Assembly: GCA_002429165.1 (NCBI GenBank)
Contig: DIYV01000078.1
Location: 1-8,675, forward strand
Direction of reading: 5' to 3'
DNA length: 8,675 bases
DNA from: Gallionella sp. UBA6045
Lineage (GTDB): Bacteria; Pseudomonadota; Gammaproteobacteria; Burkholderiales; Gallionellaceae
Shown piece by piece: positions 5,642 through 8,675 of the stretch. The first letter of the stretch is position 1; every line of letters begins with the position of its first letter. Made by a program: the position numbers and the translations under genes. Below the pieces are notes generated by a model. It searched no databases, was not told the DNA's origin, and was given only the letters and a program-made list of their open reading frames with translations.

Positions 5642-7795
5642 ATGAATACGCCTGAACGCCCACTCGATGATTACGTGGCGGAAGTCTCCGAACACACAGA
5701 AGTTCGCAGAGGCGTTCCATTGCCGTTGGGACCCCATGAATCCGGTGGGGGGGTCAACTTTGCGCTGTTCAGCCGTCATGCCACCCGCATCCGGCTGGAA
5801 TTGTTCGACCAGCCCGTGGATGCAAAGCCGTCCAGGGTTGTTGATTTCGACCCCGCACGCAACCGCACGGGAGAGGTGTGGCATGTATGGGTTGAAGGGA
5901 TTCGTCCGGGCCAACTCTATGCCTATCGCGTGGATGGCCCATACCAGCCCGAACAGGGACATCGTTTCAATTTCAACAGGCTGCTGCTGGACCCCTTTGC
6001 GACTGCGATCTCGCCGTTGCCCGATTGGGATTTCGGGCCGGCCCGCGGATATGATCCGTCTGCACCGGAGCGGGGCCCTTCGAAACTTGATGATGCCGGA
6101 GCCATGCCGAAATGCGTGTTCACTCGTGAAGACTTCCACTGGCATGACGACCAGCCGCCCAGGCATCCCTGGTCCAAGACCGTGATTTATGAAACGCATG
6201 TTCGCGGTTTTACCATTCATTCCAGCTCCGGCGTGGAGCATCCCGGCACCTACCGCGGCCTGATGGAAAAGATACCCTATTTGAAAGAGCTGGGCGTGAC
6301 GGCCGTGGAATTGATGCCTGTCCACGAGTTCAACGAAGGCCAGACATCCGGCATCAATCCGCAAACAGGCAAGCGACTCAAAAATTACTGGGGCTACGAT
6401 CCCGTGGCCTTCTTTGCGCCGAAAGCGTCATACAGCAGTGCGGGCGGCCTGGGTCAGCAGAAGCTGGAGTTCAAGGAAATGGTACGGGCGCTCCACCATG
6501 CCGGCATCGAAGTGATCCTGGATGTCGTGTTCAATCACACGGCGGAGGGAAACGAACTGGGCCCGACCTTGTGTTTCCGCGGGATTGATAACGCTATTTT
6601 CTATATGCTGGCGTCGGACAAACGCTACTACCAGGACTACACGGGCACAGGCAACACCATCAATGCCAACCATCCCGTGGTGCGGGATCACATCATGGGT
6701 GCGTTGCGCTACTGGGTGATGGAGATGCATGTGGATGGGTTCCGGTTTGACCTGGCGTCAGTTCTCGGACGTGATGGCACGGGCAAGCTGCTGGCCAATG
6801 CCCCGCTGCTCGAGCGGATCGCCGAAGACCCGATCCTGAGAGATATCAAGATCGTCGCCGAGGCGTGGGATGCCGCCGGTGGCTACGAGGTGGGCAGTTT
6901 CTCGGAGCTGCGCTGGGCGGAGTGGAACGGCCGCTACCGCGATGATGTGCGGCGCTTCTGGCGCGGCGATGAGGGCATGCTCGGCCTGTTCGCCAGCCGC
7001 ATCTGCGGCAGCGCCGACATCTACACCAAGTCCGGCAAAGGTCCCGAGGGCAGCATCAATTTCCTTACCTGCCACGACGGGTTCACGCTGAACGACCTGG
7101 TGAGCTATTGCAACAAGCACAACGAAGCCAACGGAGAAGACAGTCGCGACGGGATCGACGAAAATCTCAGCGAGAACTACGGCGCCGAGGGCGCGACCAC
7201 GGATGCCGGGATCGAGGCATTGCGCAAAACCCAGATCAAGAACTTTCTGCTGACCCTGCTGATCTCGCGCGGCGTGCCGATGCTGCTAGGCGGCGACGAA
7301 TTCCGCCGCACCCAGGGCGGCAACAACAACGCCTGGTGCCAGGACAACGAAACCAGCTGGCATGACTGGAGTTATCTGGAACAGCATCAGGAAATTTCCC
7401 GCTTCACCCGCGGCATGATCGCCTTTCGTAGCGTGCACCCGGTCCTGAGCAAGGAGCAATTCTACACAGACGACGAGATCCAGTGGTTTGGACCTCGGGG
7501 AGGATTGCCCGACTGGACCGACCCGAACCAAAAACAGTTCGCCTGTCTGATCAAAGAGGACGAACAGGGCGCTCTTTATCTGATGTTCAATGCAGGCACC
7601 GATGCGGTCGATTTTGTATTGCCTTCCGTGTCGCCGGAAGCGCGGTGGCATCTGGCCGTTGATACCGGCCGCGCCGCGACGCAGGACCTGTTTGCCGCGG
7701 GCGGGGAACCGCTTTGGGAAGATCAACAAAAGTACCAACTGGGCCCGCGATCCAGCGCGATACTTCTGGTTCGGGGAATGCACGGTCAAAGATGA
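5642..7795 (+). CDS. glgX: Glycogen debranching enzyme GlgX (isoamylase-type, GH13)
   Basis: This enzyme hydrolyses alpha-1,6 branch points of phosphorylase-limited glycogen, releasing short maltodextrins. The 717-residue length is typical for GlgX. An N-terminal CBM48-like domain (about residues 22-130) contains VNFALFSRHATRIRLELFD and the family block YRVDGPYQPEQGHRFN. The GH13 barrel carries all four conserved regions: DVVFNH at 294-299, DGFRFDLA with nucleophile D370, VAEAWD with acid/base E407, and TCHDGF with D479 stabilising the transition state. The LLGGDEFRRTQGGNNNAWCQDN block is diagnostic of GlgX/TreX. All catalytic residues are intact, so it should be active and complement the phosphorylase encoded upstream. 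The ATG at 5642 is the only start in this frame after TAA 5627-5629, despite a poorly spaced ribosome-binding site. The next gene begins 47 nt downstream, so co-transcription is plausible. Confidence 0.96.
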   Translation: MNTPERPLDDYVAEVSEHTEVRRGVPLPLGPHESGGGVNFALFSRHATRIRLELFDQPVDAKPSRVVDFDPARNRTGEVWHVWVEGIRPGQLYAYRVDGPYQPEQGHRFNFNRLLLDPFATAISPLPDWDFGPARGYDPSAPERGPSKLDDAGAMPKCVFTREDFHWHDDQPPRHPWSKTVIYETHVRGFTIHSSSGVEHPGTYRGLMEKIPYLKELGVTAVELMPVHEFNEGQTSGINPQTGKRLKNYWGYDPVAFFAPKASYSSAGGLGQQKLEFKEMVRALHHAGIEVILDVVFNHTAEGNELGPTLCFRGIDNAIFYMLASDKRYYQDYTGTGNTINANHPVVRDHIMGALRYWVMEMHVDGFRFDLASVLGRDGTGKLLANAPLLERIAEDPILRDIKIVAEAWDAAGGYEVGSFSELRWAEWNGRYRDDVRRFWRGDEGMLGLFASRICGSADIYTKSGKGPEGSINFLTCHDGFTLNDLVSYCNKHNEANGEDSRDGIDENLSENYGAEGATTDAGIEALRKTQIKNFLLTLLISRGVPMLLGGDEFRRTQGGNNNAWCQDNETSWHDWSYLEQHQEISRFTRGMIAFRSVHPVLSKEQFYTDDEIQWFGPRGGLPDWTDPNQKQFACLIKEDEQGALYLMFNAGTDAVDFVLPSVSPEARWHLAVDTGRAATQDLFAAGGEPLWEDQQKYQLGPRSSAILLVRGMHGQR

Positions 7796-7842
7796 CAGAC
7801 GGCGTTGACGGATGCCAAATGAACAACAAAAAGGAGTAGACA

Positions 7843-8675
7843 ATGGAAATTTCTTTTCACGGTGCCGACCGGGGTGTCACCGGTTCCTGCCATTTGCTGA
7901 GCTGCGCGGGCAAGAAGATACTGATCGACTGCGGAATGTACCAGGGCGGCCGCGAGCTGGAGGAAGAGAACAGCGAGCCCTTCGGTTTCGATCCAAAAGA
8001 AATTGATTTTGTGCTTCTTACCCATGCCCACCTGGACCACTGCGGCCGCCTGCCGCTGCTGGCCAAGCGGGGATTTCGCGGCGAGATCATCACCACCGCA
8101 GCAACGCGCGAACTGGCCCGCCTGGTGATGGTGGATGCCGCGCATTTGCAGGAGGAAGAGGTGGAGCATCGGGGACACCGCTCCGCACGTCACGGCAAAC
8201 ACCGCCATGCTGCAGCCCCGCTTTATTCAATCGTGGATGCCTTTCTGGCGCTGGATTTTTTTGGCCGTGTCGGCAGTTACGGGCAGCCTGTACAGCTTGC
8301 ACCGGGCATACGCGCAACCTTCTTTGACGCCGGCCACATCCTGGGATCGGCCTGCATACTTCTGGAGCTGGAAGAAAACGGGCGGCAGCGCAGCGTGCTG
8401 TTCTCCGGTGATCTAGGCAACAGCGGCCGGCCGCTGCTGCGCGACCCTGCGCCCCCGCCAAAAGCTGATGTTGTCGTGATGGAAACCACCTACGGTGACC
8501 GCTTGCACAAACCATTTCAGCCGTCGGTGGAAGAATTTTACGAAACGATTGTTGACACCTTTAAGCGGGGTGGCAATGTGATCATCCCGACTTTTGCACT
8601 GGAACGCGCGCAGGAACTGTTGTTCTTCCTTCGCGAGGGGGTCGAAAAAAACCGGCTGCCGCATGCTGTCCAGGT
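7843..8675 (+). CDS. Metallo-beta-lactamase / beta-CASP ribonuclease (CPSF-like RNA exonuclease), N-terminal part
   Basis: The frame is open from ATG 7843 to the window edge (277 codons), so the C-terminus is missing; the family is usually about 450-470 residues. These zinc-dependent enzymes process RNA in the cytoplasm and are related to the eukaryotic CPSF73 endonuclease. The start VTGSCHLL and LIDCGMYQGG (about residues 12-36) are family hallmarks. Metal-binding motifs are present: THAHLDHCG with H61, H63, D65 and H66, then DAGHILGS with H165, and SGDLG with D190. ETTYGDR at 214-220 marks the transition into the beta-CASP domain, and NVIIPTFALERAQELLF continues it. AAGGAG at 7831-7836 sits 6 nt before the ATG and fixes the start. 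It follows glgX by 47 nt and is likely in the same transcript. RNA rather than small-molecule specificity is inferred from the beta-CASP motifs. Confidence 0.92.
   Translation, partial: MEISFHGADRGVTGSCHLLSCAGKKILIDCGMYQGGRELEEENSEPFGFDPKEIDFVLLTHAHLDHCGRLPLLAKRGFRGEIITTAATRELARLVMVDAAHLQEEEVEHRGHRSARHGKHRHAAAPLYSIVDAFLALDFFGRVGSYGQPVQLAPGIRATFFDAGHILGSACILLELEENGRQRSVLFSGDLGNSGRPLLRDPAPPPKADVVVMETTYGDRLHKPFQPSVEEFYETIVDTFKRGGNVIIPTFALERAQELLFFLREGVEKNRLPHAVQ

Noticed and set aside
6900..7020. GC-rich stretch of glgX (about 70% over two 60-base lines) as a sign of recombination
   Set aside because: Comparable values occur in other conserved parts of glgX and values near 65% in glgP; the protein is continuous with all family motifs, so ordinary codon bias explains it.

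Overview
The window is a dense, single-strand stretch of bacterial chromosome. Every gene I can support lies on the + strand. GC content is moderately high (about 50-70% in the 60-base lines I counted). The gene types (pyruvate-decarboxylase-like enzyme, DUF3417-type glucan phosphorylase, slipin, HdeD-like protein, GlgX, beta-CASP ribonuclease) and an IS5-type inserted element fit a Pseudomonadota genome, perhaps a beta- or gammaproteobacterium. The genus cannot be read from this sequence.

Layout: (1) 3-407 is the C-terminal end of a thiamine-diphosphate 2-keto acid decarboxylase, closest in pattern to pyruvate decarboxylase. (2) 408-657 is a 250-bp non-coding insertion with perfect 20-bp terminal inverted repeats, flanked by a CTAA duplication whose left copy contains the decarboxylase stop codon. 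It looks like an IS5-type MITE. (3) 690-1162 is a broken chimera: the first ~35 codons of an alcohol-dehydrogenase-like gene joined to the C-terminal half of a GpmA-type phosphoglycerate mutase, with a further frameshift near 1030. (4) 1159-3705 is an intact alpha-glucan phosphorylase whose start codon overlaps the stop of the mutase remnant. (5) 3824-5272 is a two-gene membrane cassette, a slipin/stomatin homologue and a six-helix HdeD/DUF308 protein. (6) 5273-5641 is 369 bp with no recognisable gene. (7) 5642-7795 is the glycogen debranching enzyme GlgX. (8) 7843 to the window end is the N-terminal 277 codons of a metallo-beta-lactamase/beta-CASP ribonuclease.

Together the intact enzymes point to glycogen mobilisation: the phosphorylase releases glucose-1-phosphate from outer chains and GlgX removes the limit-dextrin branches. 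The flanking decarboxylase and the dehydrogenase and mutase remnants suggest the locus once also carried steps for fermenting that glucose through pyruvate and acetaldehyde to ethanol (inference). Deleting the insertion and one target copy in silico puts the decarboxylase stop 28 nt from the dehydrogenase start, a normal operon spacing. The locus thus looks like a glycogen/fermentation island being eroded by a mobile element and a deletion. The slipin, HdeD and ribonuclease genes look like stress or housekeeping companions; nothing in the sequence ties them mechanistically to glycogen.

I found no CRISPR array, tRNA, rRNA or convincing new defence system. The best second-look items are the MITE with its stop-codon-containing target duplication and the adh'-'gpmA chimeric pseudogene.
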